A stretch of 64,000 nt of DNA from Pleurodeles waltl (lineage: Eukaryota; Chordata; Amphibia; Caudata; Salamandridae). The stretch lies in assembly GCF_031143425.1 (NCBI RefSeq), contig NC_090451.1, positions 351,176,339-351,240,338 of the forward strand, written 5' to 3'. A model generated the notes under the pieces. It did no database searches. It saw nothing but the letters and a program-made list of their open reading frames with translations, and had not been told where the DNA came from. This document shows positions 1 through 11,741 of this stretch, in pieces. Positions within the stretch are counted from its first letter, which is position 1. Each line of letters starts with the position of its first letter. The position numbers were made by a program, and so were the translations under genes.

Positions 1-760
1 GAAGGAGCTTTAAAAATGCTCCTGCTTGTTAGAAACAGAGATTTCATCTCTTGTCTGCAGACATGCGCGCAGGGAAAGAGATTAAATTATAGCTCCCACA
101 GGCAGGGACCTGCTACTTGCAGCAGCTCCCTGCGTGCGGACGCAATGCTGGCTTCCGCAGGAGATGGAAGCTGGTGGGACCATGGGAGTCTTGGAGCTCC
201 CCCTGCAGCCCCAATGAGTCTTTACTGGGTGCCCTGGGTGGAACCAGGGCACCCAGAAACACATGGCCAGGCCTAGAGGATAGGGTCCCCTGGGCTGAAA
301 TCGGCGTAGGGGGTTGGGCCACATGGCCCCCTTCTCATTTTGAAATAACTTTTTGGCTCCGGGGAGGTGGTAGTCCCCGGGGGCCTGGGTGTGTTCGCAT
401 GGCCTCCTCTTGTATTAATGTAGCCCCGGGGAGGTGGTGGTCCTTTGAGCCTGGGGAGTCCACGTGGCCACCCCTAACTTTTATTACATTGCTTGGGGGA
501 GATGGTGGTCTCCGGAGCCCAGGGGCCCCCTAAGTATATATATTTAATGTTACCTCTCTAAGCTCCAAATCCTGTGCTACGCACGAACCTTGGCCGTGCG
601 TGGCATGGGGTTGGGTGGTTATAGGGGGTTGGCCACAGGGCCAGGCCCTGCGACCAACCCCTGCCGCACACGATCTTAGGCCATGCATGGCGCAGGCTTG
701 GGTGGTTATAGGAGGTTGGCTGCCGAAAAGTAACGTTAGGCCACAAGTTATAGTTTAACT
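1..760. repeat. GC-rich degenerate tandem repeats
   Basis: Much more GC-rich than the DNA from 760 onward. Units with a shared block (ccggggaggtggtggtcc type) start near 355, 421 and 489, giving a period of about 66-68 bp, with a worn unit possible near 285. A second pair about 85 bp apart (590-635 and 675-720) shares tgggtggttatagg followed by ggttggc. Open frames here have no recognisable product. The first type resembles the reverse complement of the array at 24.4 kb. Confidence 0.55.
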
Positions 761-929
761 ACCACAAGTAGTATATATGTTTCTACAAAGAAATGCACAC
801 ATCTAAATACATACAGATGACCAAATTCTACTTATTTAAATGCCCAGGCATATGCTGTACATTTGTGTTTGAGTCTGGTGGTCGTGTAAGAAAAGCCATC
901 TCTTGAGTAGTCTTCTGAAGATAAAATAG

Positions 930-3700
930 TTATCTGTGGTGTTTATGTTTGAGGATTAATAAATTACATAGTTTGGCTGCTTTACCAGAAGATGATGTAC
1001 CACCATGAGTTTTTTTCACGTATGCTGGTGTTTTGAGTCGAGTTGCCAATCTTGAGCGGATGCTTCTTTTGTTGTATGTATTTGGTAATTTTATTCCTGA
1101 TAAAAAGTGGTCCAGTTCCATGTATTGCTTTGTGGGTGATGCAAAGCAGCTTGAAGGTGGATCTTCTGGCAAATGGTAACCAATGTAGGGCCCTCAAGGC
1201 AGGGGAGGTGTGGGTTTGTGGCTTTACATGTACGAGTAGCCTGTCAGCAGAGTTCTGAGTAGGAGTAGTCTTGCAGCAGAATTCTGAATCCGTTGTAGTT
1301 TTTTCATAGTTGAGATGATCCCTGGGAGAGGCCATGGGCGTAATCAAGTTCAGACTGAGAGAAAGTAGATTGGACCATGTGTGGAAATCCTACGGGGCGG
1401 GATGTGTTGCAAAGTTTTTATAGTAATTAAGCTTTATCTTGCTAAATTGTCCACTTGGGCATTCGTTGATAATTTGTAGTCCATGGTAATTGGAACGTTT
1501 CTTACTTCCTTGGATATTTTAGAATGTGGTCCCAGATTGTCAGGCCAGGTGCAGAGTGGGTTATCATTTTTCCAGTCACCACATGTGAGTATTGCAGTTT
1601 TGGAAGCATTCAGTTTGAGGTGGCTCCAAGTCATCCCCTGATCATCAGCTTTGAGGCAACTGTAGCTTTCTGAGTTGCCATTGTCTTCGGGTCTTTTTAT
1701 TTTAAGAAGTATTTGTGCATCATCTGCATAGCATGTGAGCTGAAATTCATTGATCATTGCCGGTAATTACTTCACGTACATGTTGAAAAGCATGGGTGAG
1801 ATGACAGGGCATCAAGCCCCCCCTGCTTTTGTGAAGTAGGTTTTGGATGAGAAATGGCGGTATAGATCACATTTGTCCTGTTTGATGTGATCCAGTGAAG
1901 ATCAGTCCCCTCTATGCTGGCTTTGTAGAGTCTTTCCATTAGAGTGTCATGGTCAACTCTGTCGAATTCAGATGAAAAGGTCCAAGAGAAGTAGTGCAGC
2001 GACCCAGTTCTGGTCTGCTGTATTTTTAAGGCCATCCTAGATGGCGATGAGGGCAGATTCCGTGCCTCTTCCTGGACAGAATCCTGTGTGGAAGTCGGAA
2101 AGTATGGAGTTATCTTCAATTAATTGTGGGATCTGGAGGACTGCTGTTCTTTCTATCAGTTTGCCCAGGAAAGTTCCTTTTACAATTGGCCTGTAGTCTG
2201 GGTCATGCGGGTGCAGCTATGTTTTCTTTAATAATGGGCTTTTGTATTCCCTTTTTACGTCTTCTGGAAATATTCTTGTAGTTAATTATTAATGATTTCT
2301 CTTAGTGATTTGGCAGCAGAAGTAGTTAAAAGAATGTTCTTGAAGATTTGTGGTGGACAAGGGTCAGAAGGGTAGCTGGCTGGCTGCTTGCTTTAACCAG
2401 ATCCATAAATTCACTTTCTGATGGTTGTGTGAGGGAATACAGAGACTGGGCTAGCCTTCTCTTGGAGGGGATTGTTGGAAATGGGTTGGTGCCGTTTGTT
2501 TTCCTTTGTTTTAAATAGGAGTCCAACATGTCTGCTTTGGTTGTGTAAGGAATTGTGAGTTTGTTAGTAAATTCATGAGTCAGGGGATGAGTTTCTTCTG
2601 TGTTCCTAGGTTTACGAAATTCAGTGAAAATTTTATAAAATTCTTTATTTGTACATTTAGCATTTCGAATTCTGTCTGAATTGTATCTTTTTTTATTGTT
2701 GACGTGAATGTTTACTTAAGTTTGTATAGGCGAAGTTTTTCTTGATTACTATTTGTTTTGAACCAGGTGTGCTGCAGCTTTGCAGTTTGTTGTCTTATCC
2801 TTTTAGTTCTGCATTCCTCCAAGATGCTTGTTTTTTCTGTCCTGTTTTGTTGTTATTCGTGGTATTAGGATATCAAACAGTTCCTGGAACCACTGAAAGT
2901 TTTTGAATGGAATTTATTGTGTCTAGATCTGCACTGAAAGTTAGTTGTGTTTCTAAGTATTTAAAATTGAGTTTGTTCCATGGTCGATGGGTGGATGCAT
3001 GTATGGTGGCCTTAGGTATGTGGATTTGTGGTGTTTTGCGTTAGAAAGCTACCAGATGGTGGTCTGACCATGTGACTGAAGTATTCATTTGAAAGGTAAC
3101 AAGTTCTGGATTTGCTGAAATGACATCTAGGATGTGTCCAGCAATGTGCATGGGTTTGTGGACGATCGGATGTAGGTTCAGTGTGTCTAGGCCAATGATG
3201 CTAGTTCTTGGTTGCAGCATATTGGGTTTGTCAAACCATATGTTTTGGTCACCAAGGATGCATAGGTCGGTGTGTAGTGTCATAAGGTTAGAAAGTTTGT
3301 CTGGAAATGTTGGATTGCTAGGTGGTCGTTTGTAAAGAAGGAGGAAGTTGGTGTATGGTTGCATATGGTCATGAGGGCCTCACAACTGATATGGACATTT
3401 TATCAGCTTTGGAGAGATTATTGTTTCCTTGACTACAACAGCTAATCCACCTCCTCTTTTGCCAGTGATTTTTTGCCTGACAGTCTGATAGCTTAGAGGA
3501 ACTGCTTAATGCAACACTGGAGCCATGTCATCTCCCAACCATGATTCAGGTATGAAGAGTTAGTCATGTGCCAGTGAGTAGGTCATAGATGTGGTACTTG
3601 TTTTTAGAGAGTGATCAAGCTTTTATTAGTAGGCAGTCTAGAGATGATGTTTTGGTGTTGGTGTGACTTTGTTTGCTATAGGAGTGAGTAGTACTCTTTG
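930..3700 (-). mobile_element. Decayed L2/CR1-like LINE, endonuclease and reverse transcriptase remnants
   Basis: Read on the - strand from about 3700 down to 930 it shows the usual LINE order in several broken frames. Endonuclease pieces: ESWL (3.55 kb), ILGDQNI (about 3.25 kb, normally GDFN), GHILDVIS, SDHHLVAF (about 3.05 kb). Reverse transcriptase pieces: FSSEFDRVDHDTLMERL (motif A, about 1.93 kb), CYADDAQILL (motif C, about 1.72 kb, catalytic pair intact), SHLKLNASKT (about 1.6 kb). C-terminal block: ALRALHWLPFARRSTFKLL (about 1.17 kb). This is the L2/CR1 clade pattern. Many stops and frameshifts; no longer active. Confidence 0.75.
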
Positions 3701-3936
3701 AACCAGTAGCAGGTGTATTATTAGTTTGGTATTAACTGCATGAAGATAGCAAAAATGTTGTTTGCTGTCTTGGGTCCCCCTTCCAGCAGGTTTAGAAGGC
3801 ATTTTGTTGGGTCTACGTGTGTAGGTGGTGGAGATGGTGGTTCAGATTGAGCTTGCTGGTTAGGACACTCGGACAGCTGTGGCGGATATCTTGGCCTTCT
3901 TATTAAGCATTCCATAGTCTATAATGCACCTGAAAT

Positions 3937-4003
3937 GTGTCGGACAGGAGATCCTTCATGTTTGCTACAGAGTATACTGCCCGCAAAACTCTAAACAAGG
4001 CCC
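3937..4003. mobile_element. Fragment of a small foldback DNA element
   Basis: The block ggacaggagatccttcatg, then ttgctacagagta and cccgc, closely matches the right half of the foldback element at 18439-18606. It runs into caaaactctaaacaaggccc, which resembles the right terminus of the related element at 31468-31602. The left half is missing or too diverged to see. Confidence 0.45.
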
Positions 4004-7000
4004 ATAGTTTTTTATTATAAAAACCTTTCAGAAAACAAAATTCGAAAAGTAGCCCTACAACCAAATGCTTGGGACAGGGCACAGAACCTGGTAGGTCAAC
4101 TGACACACCATTTCAGAACCCTCCAGTTGGGGTAAATGAGCCGCCTTCTTTTTTATACTGGGAAATGGGGCTAGCTTGACAAGATTACCTTAAAGACTGA
4201 ACATCTAACTGACGGGTATGGAAACTCACATTGCACATGCTTTAAGAAAAAGTATGTGAAGGGGAAAAGTGAATGTGAAAAAGGGGAGACTAAAAAAAGG
4301 AGAAAAAGTGTAACATAAGGTGGGAACTTGGGCAGAAATAAAGGTACACCTTGAAGAATAGAAATTATGTGAATGGTAGAAGGAGGATCTAGTTGAAAAA
4401 TATAAGGGTCTCATTACGAGTGCCCTTTAATAATCCCCATTATTTTCCTACCAAAAGCATTACCATTAGCAAGAGCCCCGGTAATTCTGGGTGTGGTGAA
4501 GTAGCTGAAATGTCATGTTGTTGGAGAATAAAATGCAGCATTTGATGTTTCTGTGCATAGTCAGGCAAGTTTGTCCCCAGTGTTTAGTCTGAGATTTCGA
4601 CTGCAATCTATAACCCTGATAGGGCTGATAATGCCTGTTACCAGCCCTATCATGGCTATAAGGGGAAGTCATAATAATGCCCAAGGACAAAACATCTGCC
4701 CTATAGATGTAATGACAGCTCAGTACATACCGAGAGATGTGCTGTTATAGCACGGTTAGTTGAAGTGTGGTGAAGTAAGTAAGGTATTAGCTAGGACTGA
4801 GGCTTGTGTTTGCCTTGGATCTTTCTGAATTGTAGCAAATCTATCCCCCCCATCATGCCTCCTAAGCAGAAGCATCCATTCTTCAGCTGCAACCTTTTTT
4901 TGTGACGAACGTCTAGATTTATACTTACCTCCAAACTGCAAACATGTCTCCTATTGTAACCAGGTGTTGAAAAACTACACTTGATATAAAATTGTAAAAC
5001 AATGAATACATGTTCTTTCAGTATTGGCATGTAACCTCATTAAGTAGGATAAATGAATAAGATTTAGCTCAAGAAATAGCCAAATAGCGTCTGACACCTT
5101 GCTTGGCATGTTCAACCTGCTCGGAAGTCTGTCAATCCCAGGCAGTAGACACCTGGAGGTAAATGCCATCACCCTTTGTTATTTAGAAGTCCTTGCATGT
5201 GCCAAATGTTGGTTATAAAAACAGAATTTTCTCACATTTCTGTGACGGAAAGTTCTGGAATTTGTTGATAGCTGCACATTTCCCTCCACCAATTGTTCAC
5301 AAAATTCTACCAATAAAAGCAGTACCTCATGTGTGGGTGGGCCTGTTGTATTCGACAGGAACACACCGAATCTATGTCAATCTAAAGTCAATATGATGTC
5401 AATGTGGTCTACACTTGGTAACAATTTTGGCCTACTCCTGTCCCTTGTTGTAGTCCCACACACATGTGAGGTATCATTTTTTATTGGTAGGAGTCTGTGA
5501 ACATTGGATTATATGGCTTTTGCCCTTGATGATCAGGGGTATTCAGTGAAAGAAAAGTGAAGAAATTGTTTTTTAGTTTACATTGGAGCCTGGATATTAA
5601 AATGTGTTGGTATTTAACCAAGCCATATCACTGTATTTCTAACTTTAATAAATGCGTTGGTAGGCTGGTTCTCCTGGTTGCTGGCTGACCCCAGGTCCAA
5701 ATACTGCTGACTTTTCCCTTCAATCAAAACATTCCCTGGTGTCTAGTGTGCGGATTCTTTCTCAAATGATAGAAAACCCGCAGTCTCATAATCCCACACT
5801 CAAAAGATCTGTCCAGAACACTAATATGTGTCATGTTTTGGGGAAGGTATGTTTCTGTGTGAGGAAGACTGAAAAAAACTACCATAGATTGGAAAAAAAT
5901 GTCATTCATCATATTCAGTGCAGTCTCTTGGCCAACCAATAAGACTGTGGAAGACCTACCACCCCATGACAGAAACCTCAGGATCTTCAGATGTTAAACA
6001 TATGTATCATTGTGGTATATTTCCATACAGCCTCGGATGAGCCCTGCGACCGAAATACAGGTATACTAAACCGGCATTTGGCTTGAAATTGCTTTCCAGA
6101 TTTCTAAAATGCACTGCATCTGGTTTATTGCCTGTAGGCACCATGACAAAATAGAAAGCCAATAGATGTCTGGTATCCCCATGCTGAAGAGACTCCGTGG
6201 AACAAAGTTGGGGATTAAACTTTGGTAGGGCTATGTTCCTGCACGAGGAAGATGGTGGGACAATTCTTAAATTTTATATTTTGGCCTTTTAAGAGCATAT
6301 TGCAGTTCATCCACCAGTACTGCCAGCCGCTCGCTTACCAGTTATTGCATCTGCAGTGCTCTCTGCATCCACTGTTTCTAAACCGGGTGGTCATATCAGT
6401 ATGATACTGTCCATAGTGTATCATGGATTTACCATTCCTAGGCGGCCAACACTTTGTCTGAACATGGTGGCCTTGTTGGAACTTTAAGGTCACGACTCAC
6501 AAGTTAAAGTAATACCATTGAAACTGCCTACTTCAATGTTTGATTTTGTTTTCTATTGCAAGCATTCACCTACGATTAGGTGGTGGTATGATTTCTTTTT
6601 TCTACTTGTATTCTTTTAATTTCTCTTTTATATGCTTTTTGCGTATGTATGTGATTTATTGTCACTTGTAATTTGGGTGAAGGCAAGAATGAGTCATTTG
6701 ATGGATGAATGGATGCATGAATGCAAGGAAGAAAGACAGAATGCGTGTATGGTGACTTATTGAGTGCCTAAACTCACCACTGGCTTGTGCGGCATTTCCA
6801 GTTATCTACCAGATCTGTTGGCCTTGCTAATGCTTGTTGGAATAGGGTAGGAAATATTTTAGCCAGAGCAGTACATATTGAAATAGAAGACTACACAAAT
6901 CCCTTCCAAATAAGATAAACTATTATGTGAGCTAGCTTTGATGGTAGTACAGCTAGATGTGGGTAGGATGTTGGCAGGGGCAGCTCATACAGACTAGTGT

Positions 7001-10000
7001 CTGCTAACAGGGAAATTTGTGTGCCAGGCTAGGGGCCGCCCCAAGAAATTTGAAAATGTGTTGGGTCCCTGAAAGCACTATTATGGACTATCGTAGGGGT
7101 TTCTTGGTTTCAACAGCCCAATGGTGGACTGTGTATTCTCTTCATTGAGACAATTCTCTTTCATTTTACCCACCGTAAGCAATGCTTTTAGGATCTAAAA
7201 ATATGTTGTTGAGCGTTTTTGTAATTGCTTGTGTAAGAAGCTCCTCTGGTACCACCTGATTGATTAATGCTTATCACACTTGATTATCCTGTGGGATAGA
7301 CATTTTACAACGATAATCCGACTTCTTATTGATTATAATGAAAAACAATAAAACATTTTAGAAAACCTGAGGTACCACATATCTAATCAGGTTTTTTCTT
7401 TTGGATTGTAGTACTGGTATTTGTTTATGGCTTTGATAGTGTTGCATGGTGAAACTAGTCAAGTGCTTCTAGCTAACGTATGACGACTCCTGGAACTGTT
7501 CCCCTCCCTTTGTCCACTCCAAGAAAATGTCAACAATGGAAGTAACTCCAGTTCTGCTGTTGTTACAAGTCAGCCATAGCACTGGGGTGTGCTGCTAAGG
7601 ATTTTTGCTGCGTATGCTGCTTCAGGCTCTCATCCATGTCCTCGGTTGTAATTTTAAGGCTACTCCAATACTTTGAAAACTCTTATTTGTGGGGGAGGAA
7701 CCCGGTCTTGCGAAAATATCCAAACTTGACTGTTTTTTAATAAAGTTGGTTGTGTTTCTAGCATTGTGTTCTATGAACTAGAAATATCTTGTTACTCGAG
7801 GAAAATATTAGGCATAAGTAAATACCTGTGAATGGTGGTAACAAGGGTAACAAATACTGCCAGTGTTTGCAAACCCTAATCACAATGGAGCACACTTCAG
7901 AGTATACATTAGTGCTCATTGATAAAGCAGAGATTTCAAGGTTAGTGTAACCTCTGGGGTTCACTGTATGTATGAAAATAGATTCCAACCACTTTACTGC
8001 AAGAGCCACGTTATCTGTTGTGTATTATAATTCTGTGACCAGTTTCCCTTGAAGCTATATTTTACAGTTACATATTGTTGGGGCTCACTCCTAATATTTT
8101 TTGTTTATTATTGAGTTTGAATACTCATGTTTATCCCGTAACTGGAACAAGTCAATGCTACGATATACATGAGTTTAATCAGTCTCTTCAGTAAAAAACA
8201 TAATCGCATATTTTGTTATTGTGGAGTGTGTGAAGCCTAACTGTGTGGTTGCTAAATTGTTTGTAGAAATATTAAGGAGAATATACTAAAGGCTCAACAA
8301 CAGATTCAACAACATATGAAAATGTGGAACAATTTAAATTATTTGAAGCATCAGAAGTGTGTACAGGAATCTTCCTAATCAGATAAAGCAATACCTTAAA
8401 TAGCACTGAACACACTTCCACAATAATTTCAAAGGCACTTGAGGTCGTTCCCTAAAAGAACGTTGTACATTTATACACTTACCTGTACTCCTGCACACAG
8501 ATATAATGCACAGCGTTTGGGAATTTACAATTTGTTCCATTCACATGCTGTAAAACTTCACAGGTTTTCTCAGCATACTACCTGGATTGTCTTTTGACAT
8601 TTGCTGTTCCTCCAGTGCAGAGTAATACACAGGGTACAGCTGTGCATTGTCAAAAGTTGCCCACTGTGAAAAAAGACGATTTTGTTTCTCCATGGGGAGG
8701 TTGTTTGCCCTGTGGAGAAACCCCTTTCCTTATGTTATGTTCTCCTTCCCACCCTGGAAGGTGGAATTACTTCAGTGCCTTTCTAAGGTGGGAAGCGCTC
8801 AGAGAGGAGTTTATGGATGCCAATAAACCTATGAGTTTGTGCCTGTTCACAAATTCTTAAGGTTAACTATGCAGTGGTTCTTCCAGTCGCCATCCATTGC
8901 GTGTGGTTTACTACTGCATAACTGTTCTTAATTGTGGTGTACATTTAGACTGTTATAAAAATATGCCTTTTGAGGATGGTTCCTTCGAGAAGGCATGGGG
9001 GTCTCTGGTCCACTCCTTAATGTGGAGCCCAAACTCGTCTCAAGGTGCACCGAAAAGGAGGATTTAAAGTGGCTTTGGGTGCAGTGTTCTTCCTAGGGCA
9101 TAGGTGTGCCCTGCCCCCTGTTTCTGCAGTGGAAGCCTGGGGTGTTGCCTTTGTCTTGGGTGTGGGATTTGTGGTGGGCCATGGAGGTTCTGCTCAAGAA
9201 TCAAAGTTTTGCAAAGAAACACAAGGAATGCTCAGCTCCTTTGTGGTTATCAAGCTACTGGTTGTCAGCGTCAATTCCTTCGACTTCCTCTGCAGTCATT
9301 ACAGACGGGCACTTGGAGGAGCCTTCCCTCTGGATTTCCGTGCAATACACCCACCTTTCTTCTCATAAATGCTGCTGGCCCTTTTATGATTAAAGGTGTT
9401 ATATGCTGAACATGCACTTTTATTTTGTCCCCTGGCAAACAGAGGTTACATACCCTATGTTGGTCTGACCACAGGGATTTATGATTACAGGATAGGAAGG
9501 AATAGGAAAGGATGCTTTACCCCAAAGTGAGTCATAATCGTATAACCTTCTATTGATTCAGCTCCAAAGTGGTGATGATGATTGTGAGTTGTACTCAGAA
9601 GATGTTATGTTCAGTCGTTAAAAGATTTCCTCATCATTGGCTCGTACTTCTGTATTTTTTAATGGTCTTTTTCCAATAGTGCCCCAGTCTTCTGGTGTCA
9701 AAGTATGCTTTTCAGTGTGCAGCAGTCCAGCGCAGTCGAGGACACAGCTGAACGCTATAGTGGAATACCTGACAGGCAAAAATAGAGCCTTTTTCTTTCA
9801 TAAACGTAGGTTTTGAAGCATAAAAAACTTTGTGAACTGGACCCATGGTGTTTTTATTGATTATTCGAATCAATCAACTTTTAAGAGTTCGCATGTGTCA
9901 TAGGTCAAGTCTGAAAACTTGCTCATGGATGTCATAGTGATTGTTGCTAGGAGTTCCTTCCTCGTCATTCTTAACTTCCATCAGACGGCTAATGAATTAA

Positions 10001-10045
10001 TCTTTTGGCTTAGAGTCTAGCTCCACGAGTTCATTGCCTTCTGCA
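4004..10045. other. Non-coding AT-rich stretch, no gene recognised
   Basis: About 6 kb upstream of the first visible RHPN2 exon, either intron or 5' flank. All open frames are short and match no family I recognise. A mild G+C rise with overlapping short frames occurs near 8.95-9.4 kb. An imperfect GGATGAAT-like microsatellite patch lies near 6.69-6.73 kb. No promoter, CpG island or RNA gene was recognised. Confidence 0.5.
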
Positions 10046-10275
10046 TGTCTGTACCCTGCAGGACCAGAAGAGTAAAATGAGTATGTTCTGGCTTTCCACC
10101 TAAACCAACCTAGCGTTAGCCCAAGTTGTTTCCAACTTCAGTGTTCTTAAACTTAACATATTGAAAAATGTCCATCCTGCAGGCTCAGAAAAGTAAAATG
10201 TGTGTGTTCCGGCTTTTCACCTTAACCAACCTAGCTCGATCCCAAGTTTTTTTCCACATCAGATTTCTGAAAACA
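10046..10275. repeat. Two-unit tandem duplication, about 120 bp
   Basis: The unit beginning at cctgcagg (10055) recurs at 10175. Both copies carry the sequence of a cctgcagg block, a gtaaaatg block, a ttctggctttccacc or ttccggcttttcacc block, aaccaacctagc, and cccaagtt, in the same order. The copies differ at many positions, so the duplication is old. Confidence 0.6.
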
Positions 10276-11612
10276 ACTCAATGAGCAAGACCCATCCTCT
10301 TGCTTAGCTCTGTAAGTACTAATAAAAAGCTATGTCAACCTCTTGTCTGAAGCTGTTTGCTGTTCAAGCAAGCATTTGTTTGAGATTCTGGAAGAAATCC
10401 AACTGGTGCTTACCAATGCAAGAAAAAACACTTGGATTTGGAAGCAGCGAGAGGCTGCCCATTCTTCAGCTGAACTCCAAACTTCAGGATCCAGGAGTTT
10501 AATGACGTAGGCAGGTTAAAAGCTTTCTTAAAGTACCCCGTGGTTCACCTTTAAAGGCTTAAGTCCACTAGAAAAACTTAAATGAGCAAGAACAATACAA
10601 CTAGTAGATGAAAAATCTAGGGGCACATTACAGATTCTGGGGTAGTCCTGGTACAGTCATACACAGGAGCTTGATTGTGAATCTGGAGGTTTGCGGAGAT
10701 CACAACATCCAGTAGTTTTACCCTGTGTGATTTTCAACCACGTAAAACCTGGTGCTTAACATGTGAAGGGAAAACTACTGTATTCAGGGTTTTGCACTCC
10801 CACATGAAGCAGGACAGCCACGGGCCCCAGAACACTCACACTATTTGGGCCTTGAACCAGCTTGGTTGACGCTCAAAAGATATCTGAAGTGAAGTACAAG
10901 CATACATGTGTCTTTCAGCCCTATCAGCAAAAAGATATGTGTTAATGTGTGGAGCGTCTTTCCATCTTTGTGCGCCCGAGGCTGACCCTCACCTTCTTTC
11001 CCCAGTGCCTCGATACTGGATATGCAATGCCACTAAGAACTTCAGTGGGATCTTTTTATTAGCTACCCTAGATTTCAGCTCCCATTTTGTAATATGGTCA
11101 CGCGGTGTGTCGTACAGACTTCATTTACCAGCAGCCAACGTGAAGCACAGATCAATGTGTTGTGTCAAAACAGAACCGTTCCACAGAAAATAGAGAGTAC
11201 TACATGAATTGTATCTTTTCTACATGCTTCCGTTTGTCTAGGTGCATGTGTGTGGGGGAGATCTGTTCAACAAACTGCCTCGTTGTTTTGAAACTATTCA
11301 AACCTTAATTACAGTATGTTTTGAAAATAGGTAATAAAATCTTGGAAATCCTTCAAGGATATCCACAGTTGGTCCAGATCAAGGCCATTGCTTTAGGATA
11401 TTCAGCAACTATGATATAGAGTTGATATTCAGGTTCATTTCTTGTAAGTTTATCCATTGTGGTTTTGCATGGTTACAGTCACTGGATCAGTGTTGGGCAC
11501 CACTGCATTGATTTAAATGTTTTGTTGAAGTCATCAGCCTTTACTCCATTACCCTAGGCTACATGTAGCAAACGTTGTGAAAAACACTAAACTATATTTT
11601 CCTTGTTTACAG
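10276..11612. other. Intron or flank upstream of first visible RHPN2 exon
   Basis: No coding exon or mobile element recognised. A short open frame at 10906-11193 resembles nothing I know. The last 30 bases are a normal 3' splice region for the exon at 11613. Confidence 0.45.
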
Positions 11613-11741
11613 GGCTAGCAGTAACAATAAAATACGAGAGCAGGTGCTCCTTGAACTCAGCTTTGTGAACTCAAATCTGCAGGTCTTAAAAGAAGAGCTT
11701 GAAGGGCTCAACATTTCTGTTGAGGTTTATCAGCATACAGA
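11613..11741 (+). CDS. RHPN2: RHPN2 exon: C-terminal part of HR1 domain and linker
   Basis: 129 nt. The acceptor is a pyrimidine-rich tract ending in cag at 11610-11612 and the donor is gtaagt from 11742. The exon starts on the third base of a codon and ends two bases into the next one. Visible peptide includes [13 protein letters not shown] and [16 protein letters not shown], the helical end of the antiparallel coiled-coil HR1 domain that binds Rho GTPase. The exon before it is not in the window. Confidence 0.9.

Noticed and set aside
117..533. 138-codon open frame at the window start
   Set aside because: It is read through GC-rich tandem repeat units, has parallel frames on the other strand, and lacks any recognisable domain.
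8290..8365. Reading frame with QQQIQQHMKMWNNLNYLKH, reminiscent of the rhophilin HR1 segment before the first visible exon
   Set aside because: The similarity is only to composition (Gln and Met spacing). There is no acceptor/donor pair in the needed phase, and the expected residues before the 11613 exon are not present.
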